DNA of 64,000 nucleotides, from NCBI GenBank assembly GCA_013288235.1, contig JABDCF010000002.1, positions 1 to 64,000 of the forward strand. Direction: 5' to 3'. Below the pieces are notes generated by a model. It did not search any database. It was not told where the DNA came from and saw only the letters and a list, made by a program, of their open reading frames with translations. The DNA is from Bacteroidota bacterium (GTDB lineage Bacteria; Bacteroidota; Bacteroidia; Sphingobacteriales; Sphingobacteriaceae). Made by a program: the position numbers and the translations under genes. The stretch's first letter is position 1, and each line of letters starts with the position of its first letter. Of the stretch, positions 30,650 through 40,411 are shown one piece after another.

Positions 30650-30766
30650 CTATATCAATATACCTGCAAATGCGTTTTTCCAATCAGTCAAGCTGTCCCC
30701 AATTTGCTTCAAGGCTGATACCCAAAGGTCGGCTTTAAGTGCAGGTGTAAAAGCTTTTTTGCTCAT
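30650..30766 (-). CDS. 38-aa ORF overlapping the amidase stop (TAATG)
   Basis: MSKKAFTPALKADLWVSALKQIGDSLTDWKNAFAGILI*. Confidence 0.3.
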   Translation of the reverse strand: MSKKAFTPALKADLWVSALKQIGDSLTDWKNAFAGILI

Positions 30767-32442
30767 TATTGAAAATTTAACGGCGGGTGTTTTTTATTAA
30801 AATCAGTGGCATCCTGGTAAAGTTTAGCGGCCTGCAATAATTTGCCCTCGCCAAAAAGCTGGCCCATAAATGTTATGCTGGCTGGCCGCCCTTTGGCGTT
30901 GAAGCCGTTTGGCAGTACGACGCAGGGGTTGCCTGTTAAATTGGTCATGGATAAATTAAGGCTGAACGATGGTGTAATATACAAGTCAAGCCCTTTCAAT
31001 TTTCCGTACCAGTTTTGAATGAGTAAGGTACGGGCGCGATTTGCCTCGATATATTCCGCAGCAGGTATAAACTGCGCAGAACGAAATGTATTTGGCCATG
31101 CATTTTTATTTTGCAGCACCATTTGGTCGTCCTTATGCGATAAAACCAATTCCTGGAAGGCGGCGCCCGCTTCGGCATCTAATAAAAAGGTCATGGAACC
31201 TATGGGCATTTTTGGATATTCAATGGGTACTAATTCAGCCCCTAATTCCTTTAATTTCGCCAGCGTAGCGGAGTCGGCTGCATGGTTAGCATATTTACGG
31301 TCAAAATCTGCTTTTACATAACCGATCTTATATCCTTTTAAGGATTTTATCCTGCCGTCATAATTAAACGGCGCGGCAATAGTACTCAAATCCATCGCGT
31401 CAGTTCCCTGTATGGCGTTAAAAACAATCGCAGCATCTTCCACGCTCCTGGTAATGGGGCCAAGTTTGTCCATACTCCAACTTAAAGCCATAGCGCCATA
31501 CTTACTTACGCGCCCGAATGAAGGGCGCAGGCCGGTAACACCACATTCGGTGGAAGGCGATACAATGGAGCCAAGCGTCTCCGAGCCAATGGCAAACGGC
31601 AGGCAGCCAGCACCGACAGCCGAAGACGAACCTGCCGATGAACCGCTCGAACCGCGCGTAATATCCCATGGATTTTTGGTTTTACCGCCAAACCAAACAT
31701 CACCCTGCGCCAGTTCGCCTAAGGAGGTTTTTGCAATTAATATGGCACCTGCATCTTCCAGCCTGGTAACTACCGTGGCATCAACGTCTAACTGCTGATC
31801 TTTAAAAGGCACCGAACCGAAAGTAGTCTTATAATCCTTTTGCGCCAGCAGGTCCTTCACTCCAAACGGAATACCATGCAGTACACCGCGGTAATGCCCG
31901 TCTTTAATTTCTGCGTCGGCTTCGGCTGCTTTCTTTAAAGCATGCGCTTCGGTAAAAGTAATCACGTTGAGTAGCTTGTTGTTGTATTTCTTCAGCCTGT
32001 CAATAAAAAATTGGGTAAGCTCAACACAACTGATCTGTTTTGTGCGTATCAGTTCGCCTAATTGCCTGATGGTGTAAAAAGCAAGGTCATCGCGATTGGC
32101 GGGGATTGTCAGTTTCGCGGTTTTAGAAAGTTTAAAGCCACTTTTTTCATCCGGGTAAGTAAAACCTATGGGTATGGGGTTAAAGTTAAGCGCCGGTACC
32201 ACGCTGTTTGGCATATTTAATTTGCGCAGGTTATCATATGAGGTATTGAACTGGTTAAGGTTGCTAACCATGGAATCTGCCTGGGCATCAGTAAAATCCA
32301 TGCCGATAATTTTCTCCGCCTGTTTGATGACGTCAACGGTTACCGGGGCAACCTGCAATTTCGCGGTAACAAAGGAACCCAGGACAAAACTCAAACCGCC
32401 AATTGCAAAAATTGCGGCGTATTTACGGGTATTCTGTTTCAT
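30766..32442 (-). CDS. Exported amidase-signature family protein
   Basis: GVKDLLAQKDYKTTFGS and GSSGSSAGSSSAVGAGCLPFAIGSETLGSI. Confidence 0.93.
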   Translation of the reverse strand: MKQNTRKYAAIFAIGGLSFVLGSFVTAKLQVAPVTVDVIKQAEKIIGMDFTDAQADSMVSNLNQFNTSYDNLRKLNMPNSVVPALNFNPIPIGFTYPDEKSGFKLSKTAKLTIPANRDDLAFYTIRQLGELIRTKQISCVELTQFFIDRLKKYNNKLLNVITFTEAHALKKAAEADAEIKDGHYRGVLHGIPFGVKDLLAQKDYKTTFGSVPFKDQQLDVDATVVTRLEDAGAILIAKTSLGELAQGDVWFGGKTKNPWDITRGSSGSSAGSSSAVGAGCLPFAIGSETLGSIVSPSTECGVTGLRPSFGRVSKYGAMALSWSMDKLGPITRSVEDAAIVFNAIQGTDAMDLSTIAAPFNYDGRIKSLKGYKIGYVKADFDRKYANHAADSATLAKLKELGAELVPIEYPKMPIGSMTFLLDAEAGAAFQELVLSHKDDQMVLQNKNAWPNTFRSAQFIPAAEYIEANRARTLLIQNWYGKLKGLDLYITPSFSLNLSMTNLTGNPCVVLPNGFNAKGRPASITFMGQLFGEGKLLQAAKLYQDATDFNKKHPPLNFQ

Positions 32443-32460
32443 GAATTAAATATAGCGTAT

Positions 32461-32569
32461 AGATGTGAGATTTGAGATAAAAAGGTTATGGGCGATAGCA
32501 CATAGCCATTGGTGGTTTGGCCGTCCCACATCTCACGTCTAATATCTCACGTCTCATATCTCACATCTT
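32461..32569. repeat. Word-hairpin, ATCTCACATCT family
   Basis: agatgtgagatttgagat / ccacatctcacgtctaatatctcacgtctcatatctcacatct; includes the SGNH stop codon. Confidence 0.8.
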
Positions 32570-34120
32570 ACTAAGCAGTTGCGCTAATCCCTGCGCATAC
32601 CACCGGGCCATGTAATCATTAGGGTGCAGCGGATTTACCAAACAATCTTTCGCTTTTTTCCGCTGATGGATGGCATCGCTTATGCTGTATATATTTAGGT
32701 TGATTATGCCATTGCCTTCCATTTGTGCCAGCACCCGGCTATAGCCCTCCAGGTTGCCCTGGTAAAACGTTTTATATTTGTCGCTATCAAGCACATAATC
32801 CGGATCGAATTTCATGTTTGATAAAAGCACAAATTCAACCTTTGGATTTGCCTCTCTTATTTTTTTAATGATTGTTTCTATATATCCTTTAAATTGCTCC
32901 GGGGTAAAACGCCAGAAATCATTCATACCAAAATCAATGATCACCAAATCGGGCTTTAACGGATTAATATATTTATCAGCATATTGTGCGCCCCAATCCA
33001 CTACCGAGCCGGGCAGGCCTGCGTTATACATCCTGATGTTATTATAATTATACTTTTTTCGAAGTTGCCGGGCAAAAAGGTCGACATAAGTCGGCATATA
33101 GGGCGCTACGGTATCATAACTGCTCACGTCCATGCCGCGGGTAATGCTCATGCCAAAAGCCGCTATTTTTAACGGCCGCTTTGCTTTCAATTTAGCCATT
33201 GTATGCGCCATTTGGCCGCCTTTGTATTGCGGTGCCGGGCCGTCCCATTTATCATGATGGACATAAGTGACCACTACCCACTGCGATTGGATATTGAACC
33301 AGGCCAAATCCTTTTTGGTATCAAAAGAAGTATCCGCCCTGAAAGGCATGGCTGAATTTTTAACCTTTATCATCACCCTGCCGTTCAGGGTAAAATCAAC
33401 ACCATTTTGATAGCTGGTACCAAGATCGAATTTCTTTACCGAGAGTATCTTATCGGGCACAAACAACAATTTTCCCTCCGCCGCTTTTCCGTTAACCGAA
33501 AACATCAGCACAGTTTCGTTATAAATAGTATCCGAACGCCAGAATGGCTTCATATAATCATCAAGGTTACAGCGCGGCTGATGTTTTGTTGTTGGCACGC
33601 CTACATTGGTTGCAATGGTGAAGTCATCTACGTAAATGGCCCCGCTGCCAGTGGCCGTTCTGTCTATACCTATTTCTGCATATTTAGTTCCGGCAGGTGT
33701 TTCGGTGTAATTACCGGTTTGCTGCCAGGCGATTGAATCAGGGGCCTTATTTTTATAAGTCAACAGCAATTTATGCTGAGCATTATAAAAACTTATAAAT
33801 GAATAGCCTTTTGTACCTTTTGACCCCGATTTTACATAAGCATTAAATTGAATGATGGATAATGGTGCAACAGTTATGCGTTGATAAATACTACCAGCAT
33901 TGTCACCCATTTTAACACAGTAATTGCCATGATGGGGCGCAGTTTTATCGATGCTGAAGTTGCCCGCACCGCCGGTAGTTATCCAACCTTTAAGTCCTTG
34001 TTCAAAATCAAGGTTTGTTTGGGCATAAACTTTCCCTGATCCAATAACAGCAAAAACCATAGCCAAAATGCTAACTGATCTTATAAATAATGCGCTATCC
34101 CTTATAATCCTATTTAGCAT
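32561..34120 (-). CDS. SGNH/GDSL hydrolase with N-terminal CBM-like domain
   Basis: IAAFGMSITRGMD; IDFGMNDFW; NPLHPNDYMARW; N-terminal NLDFEQGLKGWITTGGAGNFSID. Confidence 0.85.
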   Translation of the reverse strand: MLNRIIRDSALFIRSVSILAMVFAVIGSGKVYAQTNLDFEQGLKGWITTGGAGNFSIDKTAPHHGNYCVKMGDNAGSIYQRITVAPLSIIQFNAYVKSGSKGTKGYSFISFYNAQHKLLLTYKNKAPDSIAWQQTGNYTETPAGTKYAEIGIDRTATGSGAIYVDDFTIATNVGVPTTKHQPRCNLDDYMKPFWRSDTIYNETVLMFSVNGKAAEGKLLFVPDKILSVKKFDLGTSYQNGVDFTLNGRVMIKVKNSAMPFRADTSFDTKKDLAWFNIQSQWVVVTYVHHDKWDGPAPQYKGGQMAHTMAKLKAKRPLKIAAFGMSITRGMDVSSYDTVAPYMPTYVDLFARQLRKKYNYNNIRMYNAGLPGSVVDWGAQYADKYINPLKPDLVIIDFGMNDFWRFTPEQFKGYIETIIKKIREANPKVEFVLLSNMKFDPDYVLDSDKYKTFYQGNLEGYSRVLAQMEGNGIINLNIYSISDAIHQRKKAKDCLVNPLHPNDYMARWYAQGLAQLLSKM

Positions 34121-34159
34121 TTTTTTATTTTAAACCTGGCTTGAGTTTTTGTATAGATT

Positions 34160-35146
34160 TCAATTATTTTTTATTTCAACTTTACCATTGTTCACCTTTA
34201 ATGGCAGCCATATATAGTCCGATTTTTCAAGATCGGTTTTATCCCAGCGGTCGGCCATAAAGAGGTAAGTATTTTTTCCTACAGGTAATACATAAGTACT
34301 TTGGGATTGAAAAGTTGTATTAGCGCCCGGCCCTGTGCAAGGATTCCCGTATTCCTTATAAGGCCCAAGCACATGTGTAGCAACTGCGTAAGTAGCTGCA
34401 TTTGGCGACCAGCCCGTACAGCTTGATGTTACGAGGTAATACTTACCCCGGTTTTTAAATAAGGCCGGCGCTTCGCGGCGGCGGTTGATCAGGAGGCGCT
34501 TATATGTTTTTGTGGGATGCAGGTAGTCATCGCTTAACGAACATACCTGCATGGTATTATTTTGTTCGGATGAGTAAATGAGATAGGCTTTGCCATCATC
34601 ATCTTTAAACACGGTCATATCCCTTGCCATATTGCCGTTTGGTTTTACGCTCCCGATATATTTGTAAGGCCCCGCCGGGGTTTTGCTTACTGCAACTCCT
34701 GCCTGCGAATACGAATAATCTTTGGCGTCCACATGCACCCACATCACAAATTGTTTGGTTTTGGTATTGTAGATCACTTTTGGGCGCTCTATCACCTTGC
34801 CTGTATCAATATCACTTTTGGGGTCATTTTTTACAGGCGATAGCGCCACGCCTTCATATTTCCAATTCCGCAGGTCGGTTGATGAATAGCAGGATATACC
34901 GCCCGCCGGCACCCGGTAATCTTCCCAGCTTTGCTTTGGCACCCGCCAGGTTTTTCCTTTTTTTATCTCGCCAAACAAATAATAAACACCATTATAATAC
35001 AATATGCCCGCGCCATGCGCATTGACTGGATTTTTATTTGTATCATATAATTTGCCGTTAACCGATAAACCAGGCACCTGGGAAAAAGCACCAGTTGTTA
35101 AAAATAGTGTGGCGAACAAAATGAATGCAAAAATTATATGTTTCAT
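34160..35146 (-). CDS. GH43-like glycosyl hydrolase, resembling galactan 1,3-beta-galactosidase type
   Basis: NAHGAGILYYNGVYYLFGEIK; VIERPKVIYN; ARDMTVFKDDDGKAYLIYSSE; REAPALFKNRGKYYLVTSSCTGW. Confidence 0.85.
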   Translation of the reverse strand: MKHIIFAFILFATLFLTTGAFSQVPGLSVNGKLYDTNKNPVNAHGAGILYYNGVYYLFGEIKKGKTWRVPKQSWEDYRVPAGGISCYSSTDLRNWKYEGVALSPVKNDPKSDIDTGKVIERPKVIYNTKTKQFVMWVHVDAKDYSYSQAGVAVSKTPAGPYKYIGSVKPNGNMARDMTVFKDDDGKAYLIYSSEQNNTMQVCSLSDDYLHPTKTYKRLLINRRREAPALFKNRGKYYLVTSSCTGWSPNAATYAVATHVLGPYKEYGNPCTGPGANTTFQSQSTYVLPVGKNTYLFMADRWDKTDLEKSDYIWLPLKVNNGKVEIKNN

Positions 35147-35194
35147 GGTTCTATAAAAATAGCTTAAAATAGTCGCATTAAAGTACTTACATAA

Positions 35195-36988
35195 CTAAGC
35201 ATACACAACTGCATAAACATCAGCCGTTAATTTAAGCGCATCATTTTCTTTGGATAAACATTGGATACTAACTGGCTTTGTCGGATCAAAAGTTTCATGT
35301 TTCAGTTCGCCTACCCCCCATGATAAACCGCTCCAAATCATTTTATCATATTCAATATGCAATGGCAATTCTTTTCCATCCTGCGATGCTTTAATGATGA
35401 TCACTTCACTGACATTTTTACCATCGGGCGGTGCGCCGGGCCACGAACGGAATGGATCCCCATTTTTATAAAATTGCCGCATAATTATCCGCAGGTCTTT
35501 GCCGGCAACCGGGTTTAACTGGCATTCTATGATGTTTTTAGCTGTGACCGCAAAACTTGTCTCAATTTTATCAATGGATAATGGTATGTTTATGGTATCA
35601 TCGGTACCTAAGTGGTACTTTTCATTAGCATAGGCTTCAAAGCCTACTACTACCAGTTGCTCAGCGCCCAGTGTAAGTTGCTTACCTTTTATCGTTGGTT
35701 TAAACCCGCCATCGGCGTATAATATCTTCGATCTTGAAACCATGCTGGCAGGCAATTCAATCGTTGCTGTTTGCTGTGAAGGGTTAATCACTGTGCAAAC
35801 TATGCCCCTGCTGTCTGACGATTTAAAGCCATATGGTTTTCCTTTGCCGGGGATAGCGCCAAATGTAACCGTGCTGTCTTGCTTTTGAAGCGGGTGATAA
35901 AGGCTTTGCACCTTTGCAAACCACCCGGCATCCTCATTGCTTAAAAGTTCGAGGTTACCATGATAAACATTTACCCATCCACCGCGGGCCAACTCCAAAA
36001 TGAGCATACCTTTCCAGCAATGGAGGGCGCGGTAATAGCAGGTGCCTGTTTTGCCTATCATAAAAGCGCAATTGTCGATACGGCGGATGGGCATCCCGTA
36101 AGCCTGGTAAGCACTCACCTGGTGGTCGGAATAATTATCCTGCGAACGCCAGATATTCATCATCGGCACGTCCGAAAACCGCGGATCGCCGCAATAAAGG
36201 GTATCAAAGGTGTCAAGCCAGCGCGCATCTATCTTTACATTATCGAACGGGGTATAAGTATTTTCCATATTACCGCCGAAGCCGTTGTAACCGGTGATGA
36301 GCACATCGGGGTTGGTTTTGCGGAACTGCTGTAGCATGCCCATAAATGCCACTTTGTTTTTCTCAAGCACTTCTTCCTTACTGTATTTATCTTTCATAGC
36401 AGGCGTTACCGCCTCGAAATAGGCAAAATCGAACTTAAATAAACGAACACCCTTGTCATACCATATTTGCAGCGTTTTGGCGAGGTGATTCAAATAGCCC
36501 CCGTCAAACAGGCACATGATATTAGGGTCGGTACCCAGTGCGTCTTTCCATTCAGGTATAACTTCTAAAAAGCGGCCGCTATGTGTGGCTATCAGGTTTG
36601 TGGAGAACCACATACCCGGTTTAATATTATTTTCTTTGCAGATGGCCAGCCATTTATCAGGGCCGTTTGGCCAGTGCTGCTTATGCCAGGTACGGTAGCC
36701 ACCCCACAGATCAAACCAAAAGGCATCCATTACATAATAGTCAATTTCAACGCCGCTCTTTTTCAACCGTACAATTTCGGCCAGTTCGCGCATGGCCAAT
36801 TCCTCTGTCTGCGGTTTATTGTCTGACAGCTCATCATAAGCCGACCAGTTGTTATAAATAAACACAGGCTTTGCAGGGCCTGCTAATTTCAAATCATTAA
36901 AGCTGGAGGGCTTACTCCATGCCCGTACAAACGGATGCATAATAATACCCAAACTAACAGCACCTGTAATAAAATTACGACGTTTCAT
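35195..36988 (-). CDS. GH36/27-like alpha-galactosidase family protein
   Basis: IDYYVMDAFWFDLWGGY, IKPGMWFSTNLIA, GVRLFKFDFAYF. Confidence 0.7.
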   Translation of the reverse strand: MKRRNFITGAVSLGIIMHPFVRAWSKPSSFNDLKLAGPAKPVFIYNNWSAYDELSDNKPQTEELAMRELAEIVRLKKSGVEIDYYVMDAFWFDLWGGYRTWHKQHWPNGPDKWLAICKENNIKPGMWFSTNLIATHSGRFLEVIPEWKDALGTDPNIMCLFDGGYLNHLAKTLQIWYDKGVRLFKFDFAYFEAVTPAMKDKYSKEEVLEKNKVAFMGMLQQFRKTNPDVLITGYNGFGGNMENTYTPFDNVKIDARWLDTFDTLYCGDPRFSDVPMMNIWRSQDNYSDHQVSAYQAYGMPIRRIDNCAFMIGKTGTCYYRALHCWKGMLILELARGGWVNVYHGNLELLSNEDAGWFAKVQSLYHPLQKQDSTVTFGAIPGKGKPYGFKSSDSRGIVCTVINPSQQTATIELPASMVSRSKILYADGGFKPTIKGKQLTLGAEQLVVVGFEAYANEKYHLGTDDTINIPLSIDKIETSFAVTAKNIIECQLNPVAGKDLRIIMRQFYKNGDPFRSWPGAPPDGKNVSEVIIIKASQDGKELPLHIEYDKMIWSGLSWGVGELKHETFDPTKPVSIQCLSKENDALKLTADVYAVVYA

Positions 36989-36994
36989 ATCTTT

Positions 36995-37065
36995 TGGCTT
37001 AAAGCAGAAAGCTAAAAGACTAAAGCAGAAAAAGCTTTATGCTTTCTGCCTTGGGCTTTTAGCTC
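36995..37065. repeat. Word-hairpin, AAAGCAGAAAGCT family
   Basis: ggcttaaagcagaaagctaaaagactaaagcagaaaaagc / gctttctgccttgggcttttagctc. Confidence 0.8.
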
Positions 37066-38545
37066 ATTTCAATAGTTTTTTTAATTTCGATCCTTTTGGT
37101 AACTGGTAGCCGGTGTATGAGCTTATCTGGGCGGCAGTTGTCAGTTTTGCATTTCCGGGGTTTTTAAAGTGCGGGTTTATATTAAGGCCGGTTATTTTCC
37201 CGTCTTTTTGTTCCTTATTTTCTTTTATCGCCCAGGTATCGAGGTTTGTTATCCCATCGATATTAAACCCTTTATCCATGCTCCACCAATCGTTATTATG
37301 ATATGTAGCATCGCCGATCACATCTTTCCCTTTGATAAGCGAATCTTTCCCTACGAATATATTGTTATAAAAACGCAAACCCTTGCTTTTGCTTACTTCC
37401 GAAAAACACAATGCCGCCACTTTTGAATTATAAATGATATTGCCATACACATCGCAATCATAAAATATCTTCTCGTCACCGGCGCTATTCCAAACATAAA
37501 GCCCTGCCTGCGAATCGGAAACTGTTCCGTCATTCTCGCTGATATTGTACCTGAATGTGTTGTGGTGCCATGGTGTAGCCCCCCAATATTGAAAAATGCA
37601 ATATCCGCTCCCCTGGTTTTCGTACGAGAAACAATACTGAACGACAGAATTGGTAACGCCACCGTCAAGGTCGAACCCACCACCGTCGGCGCCACCTTTG
37701 GAGGTTTTGTTGCGGTACGACAGGCAATGCTGTATCACCACACTTTCCGCTTCGTAAGCCCAGATACCTACAGGTCCGTTGCCAATACGTGGCATGTCCC
37801 AGCCATTGTTTGTAGCTGTGCAACCATCAATCAGTACATTTATACAATTGCCTACAACAATGCCATTGCCGCTATGGTTGGTAAGGTTTGTAGGATCGCC
37901 CGGGTTATTTTCGGCGCGGCAATTTAATATCTTTATGTTGATGCTTTCCCGTTTAGGATATGGGCTTTCAACCGTAATCCCTGCCGAGCCATTATCATGC
38001 GCGAAGACCTTTTTTGCAATTACGTTTTGTGATGCAAAGATGAGTAATCCTGACTTTTGGAAGCCAGAAATATTTAAATCATCAACCGAAATTTTATTGC
38101 TGTTGACAATCGCCAATCCATTTCTTATGTTCCCCGTTTTGCGGCCTGAGCCAACGAGGGCAAGACGTTGTATTTTAATATAGTTGCCTTTATAAATATT
38201 AATGCCAACGCTGTCTTTACCATCAATAGTAGCGTATTTACTTCCGTAAGAAGTAAATACAATGGGCTTGCTAAGTGATCCGTCACCGTTTGTAATTAAT
38301 AAACTTCCGTTAAAAACCTCGCCTGACCTGAAATAAACCGTATCACCTGCACTCAGGCTGAGGCTGTTTATCTTTCCGATAGTTTTAAATGGAGCCGGTC
38401 TTGTCCCGGGATTCGCATCGTTACCCGAAGCGCTAACATAGTATGACCTTGAATGGGTCCTGTAATACGCAAAACTTTGCGTACTAATTAACAAAGCAAT
38501 AACAGCCGTAATACAATAATGAAATACCCTTTTTTTTAAACCCAT
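37064..38545 (-). CDS. Right-handed parallel beta-helix protein
   Basis: YYVSASGNDANPGTRPAPFKTIGKIN and repeated beta-helix rungs (SVVIQHCLSYRN, NSVVQYCFSYEN). Confidence 0.88.
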   Translation of the reverse strand: MGLKKRVFHYCITAVIALLISTQSFAYYRTHSRSYYVSASGNDANPGTRPAPFKTIGKINSLSLSAGDTVYFRSGEVFNGSLLITNGDGSLSKPIVFTSYGSKYATIDGKDSVGINIYKGNYIKIQRLALVGSGRKTGNIRNGLAIVNSNKISVDDLNISGFQKSGLLIFASQNVIAKKVFAHDNGSAGITVESPYPKRESINIKILNCRAENNPGDPTNLTNHSGNGIVVGNCINVLIDGCTATNNGWDMPRIGNGPVGIWAYEAESVVIQHCLSYRNKTSKGGADGGGFDLDGGVTNSVVQYCFSYENQGSGYCIFQYWGATPWHHNTFRYNISENDGTVSDSQAGLYVWNSAGDEKIFYDCDVYGNIIYNSKVAALCFSEVSKSKGLRFYNNIFVGKDSLIKGKDVIGDATYHNNDWWSMDKGFNIDGITNLDTWAIKENKEQKDGKITGLNINPHFKNPGNAKLTTAAQISSYTGYQLPKGSKLKKLLK

Positions 38546-38625
38546 TTCTATTTTTTAAGTAAATATCCTATTAAGATGTATGATGACCAAAATTCGATCA
38601 CCATACATCTTATATCGCCACGGTA

Positions 38626-40386
38626 TTAATAACCCGGATTTTGTTTCAGTTGCGGATCCAGGATAATTTCCTGTTCCGGGATTGGAAAATATTCATTCTT
38701 CCCTTTAACAAAGGTAGCACCGGTTTGTACACTGCCAACACTCCTTGTTTGCTCAACTTTCTGATAAGCATTCAGGTAAGTATCAGCAATACCCCAGCGT
38801 ACAAGATCGAAAAAACGCTGGCCTTCTTCTGCAAATTCCAGTCTTCTTTCAAAGCGTACCGCATTCCGGGCATAAACCTGGTTTGCCCATGGTGTATTAT
38901 ATAAACTCACTTTGTAATTTGCCGATGGCGAACCCGAAGAATGATCTATCGGCTCGGTTGGGCTTGTCATAGCCCTTGTCCTTATCATATTAACATAAAC
39001 ACGCGCCTGTTCAAGGCTACCCACTTCAACTTCACACTCCGCCGCCCATAACAACACATCAGCGTAGCGGATGATATTGTAGTTTACTGCGCTGTTGCCC
39101 ACATAGTAATAGCTTGATATAATGCCGCCAAAGCCTGCACCTTGTTCCGCCTGGGTAAACATGTTTTTAATATTAAGGTACGGCCCGCCAAAAGATTGGT
39201 CGGCAACCCAGCTTTGGCCAGGGTCTAAGCCCCAATCCAGGTAGGGTACCCCCCGTCGGCCAACAGACCAATCTAACCGGGGATCAACGCCGCCCTGGTA
39301 AGGTGTAAATGGTGCAGATGATGCGATACCGTCATCGTTTTTCATATTGGTAACGTTTGAGGTATCAACACCATTTGCATCCAGCATAGGCAAACCATTT
39401 ACATCGGTTTTAAATGCATTTACCAGGTTGAACGATGGTTGTTTCCAATAGCCATAAGTTACATCAGCAGCAGTGCCAACCGGTGATACGCCTGTTTCGC
39501 CCAAATTTGCATTGTTCGGAAGGCTTGTAGGGTCAACTGAAAAGTTTATCTGGAGTACAGATTCTGAATTGTTCTCTGTCCCTACATCAAAATTATCATG
39601 ATAATTAGCTGTTAAAGCATATTTTGTGCCCTGCCAGTTTTTCCCGTTGGCTATAATTGTGGCTAATAATGCCTTTGCATCTGTATATTTTTGCTCAAAC
39701 ATATAGCATTTGGCTAAATAGCATGCCGCAGCCCATTTGTTGGCCTGCCCCGCCAATGGCTGTGTTTCAGGTAAATTAGCATACGCAAATTGAAAATCAG
39801 CTTCTATTTGTGGCCAGATGTTGGCAGTGTTTGGAATAGACGTAAAATTTACTGTTTTTTCATCTACATAAGGCACATTGTTCCACATTTTCTTTGCATC
39901 AAAATGAAAATGTCCACGTAAAAAGCGGCCTTCGGCTATTGCAGCATTTTTTTGTGCTGCTGTCATATCCGTTGCATTTGTAGCGGCAATGATCACTGAA
40001 TTTGCACGGGCAACACCATCGTAATCCGCCGTCCATTTATCATCCAAAAAACCGGTTGTCGCCAACTCCTGGTAATTTTCTATATTAAAACAGTCGGCTA
40101 CCTGGTGCGGGGGGCTGCCTGCGCTGCCACCGAGGTAAGTATCACCTGATGTAATATCGCCATATACCCAGTTGGTACCCGAAGTACCCCACCAGGTGCT
40201 TTTAGTATCGATCCCGGTAAGGTCGTGGTAAGCGCCCACCAAAAGCTGTTGTACCCCAACCTGGGTGTAAAATTTATCGATGGTTAGCCCGGATTGCCCT
40301 TGCGGGGGTACTTCCAAAAAGCTTTTTTTACAGGCGCCCAACATCATTATTGAACCCGTACATATAAAAAGAAATAATTTTTTCAT
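38626..40386 (-). CDS. RagB/SusD family nutrient uptake lipoprotein
   Basis: Lipobox MMLGACKKSFLEVPPQG; NAVRFERRLEFAEEGQRFFDLVRWG; YFPIPEQEIILDPQLKQNPGY. Confidence 0.97.
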   Translation of the reverse strand: MKKLFLFICTGSIMMLGACKKSFLEVPPQGQSGLTIDKFYTQVGVQQLLVGAYHDLTGIDTKSTWWGTSGTNWVYGDITSGDTYLGGSAGSPPHQVADCFNIENYQELATTGFLDDKWTADYDGVARANSVIIAATNATDMTAAQKNAAIAEGRFLRGHFHFDAKKMWNNVPYVDEKTVNFTSIPNTANIWPQIEADFQFAYANLPETQPLAGQANKWAAACYLAKCYMFEQKYTDAKALLATIIANGKNWQGTKYALTANYHDNFDVGTENNSESVLQINFSVDPTSLPNNANLGETGVSPVGTAADVTYGYWKQPSFNLVNAFKTDVNGLPMLDANGVDTSNVTNMKNDDGIASSAPFTPYQGGVDPRLDWSVGRRGVPYLDWGLDPGQSWVADQSFGGPYLNIKNMFTQAEQGAGFGGIISSYYYVGNSAVNYNIIRYADVLLWAAECEVEVGSLEQARVYVNMIRTRAMTSPTEPIDHSSGSPSANYKVSLYNTPWANQVYARNAVRFERRLEFAEEGQRFFDLVRWGIADTYLNAYQKVEQTRSVGSVQTGATFVKGKNEYFPIPEQEIILDPQLKQNPGY

Positions 40387-40411
40387 GTCTGATATATTAA
40401 TTGTAATCAAA

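Noticed and set aside
37562-38183. ORFs on + strand (121 and 134 aa)
   Set aside because: Antisense to the beta-helix protein; no independent support.
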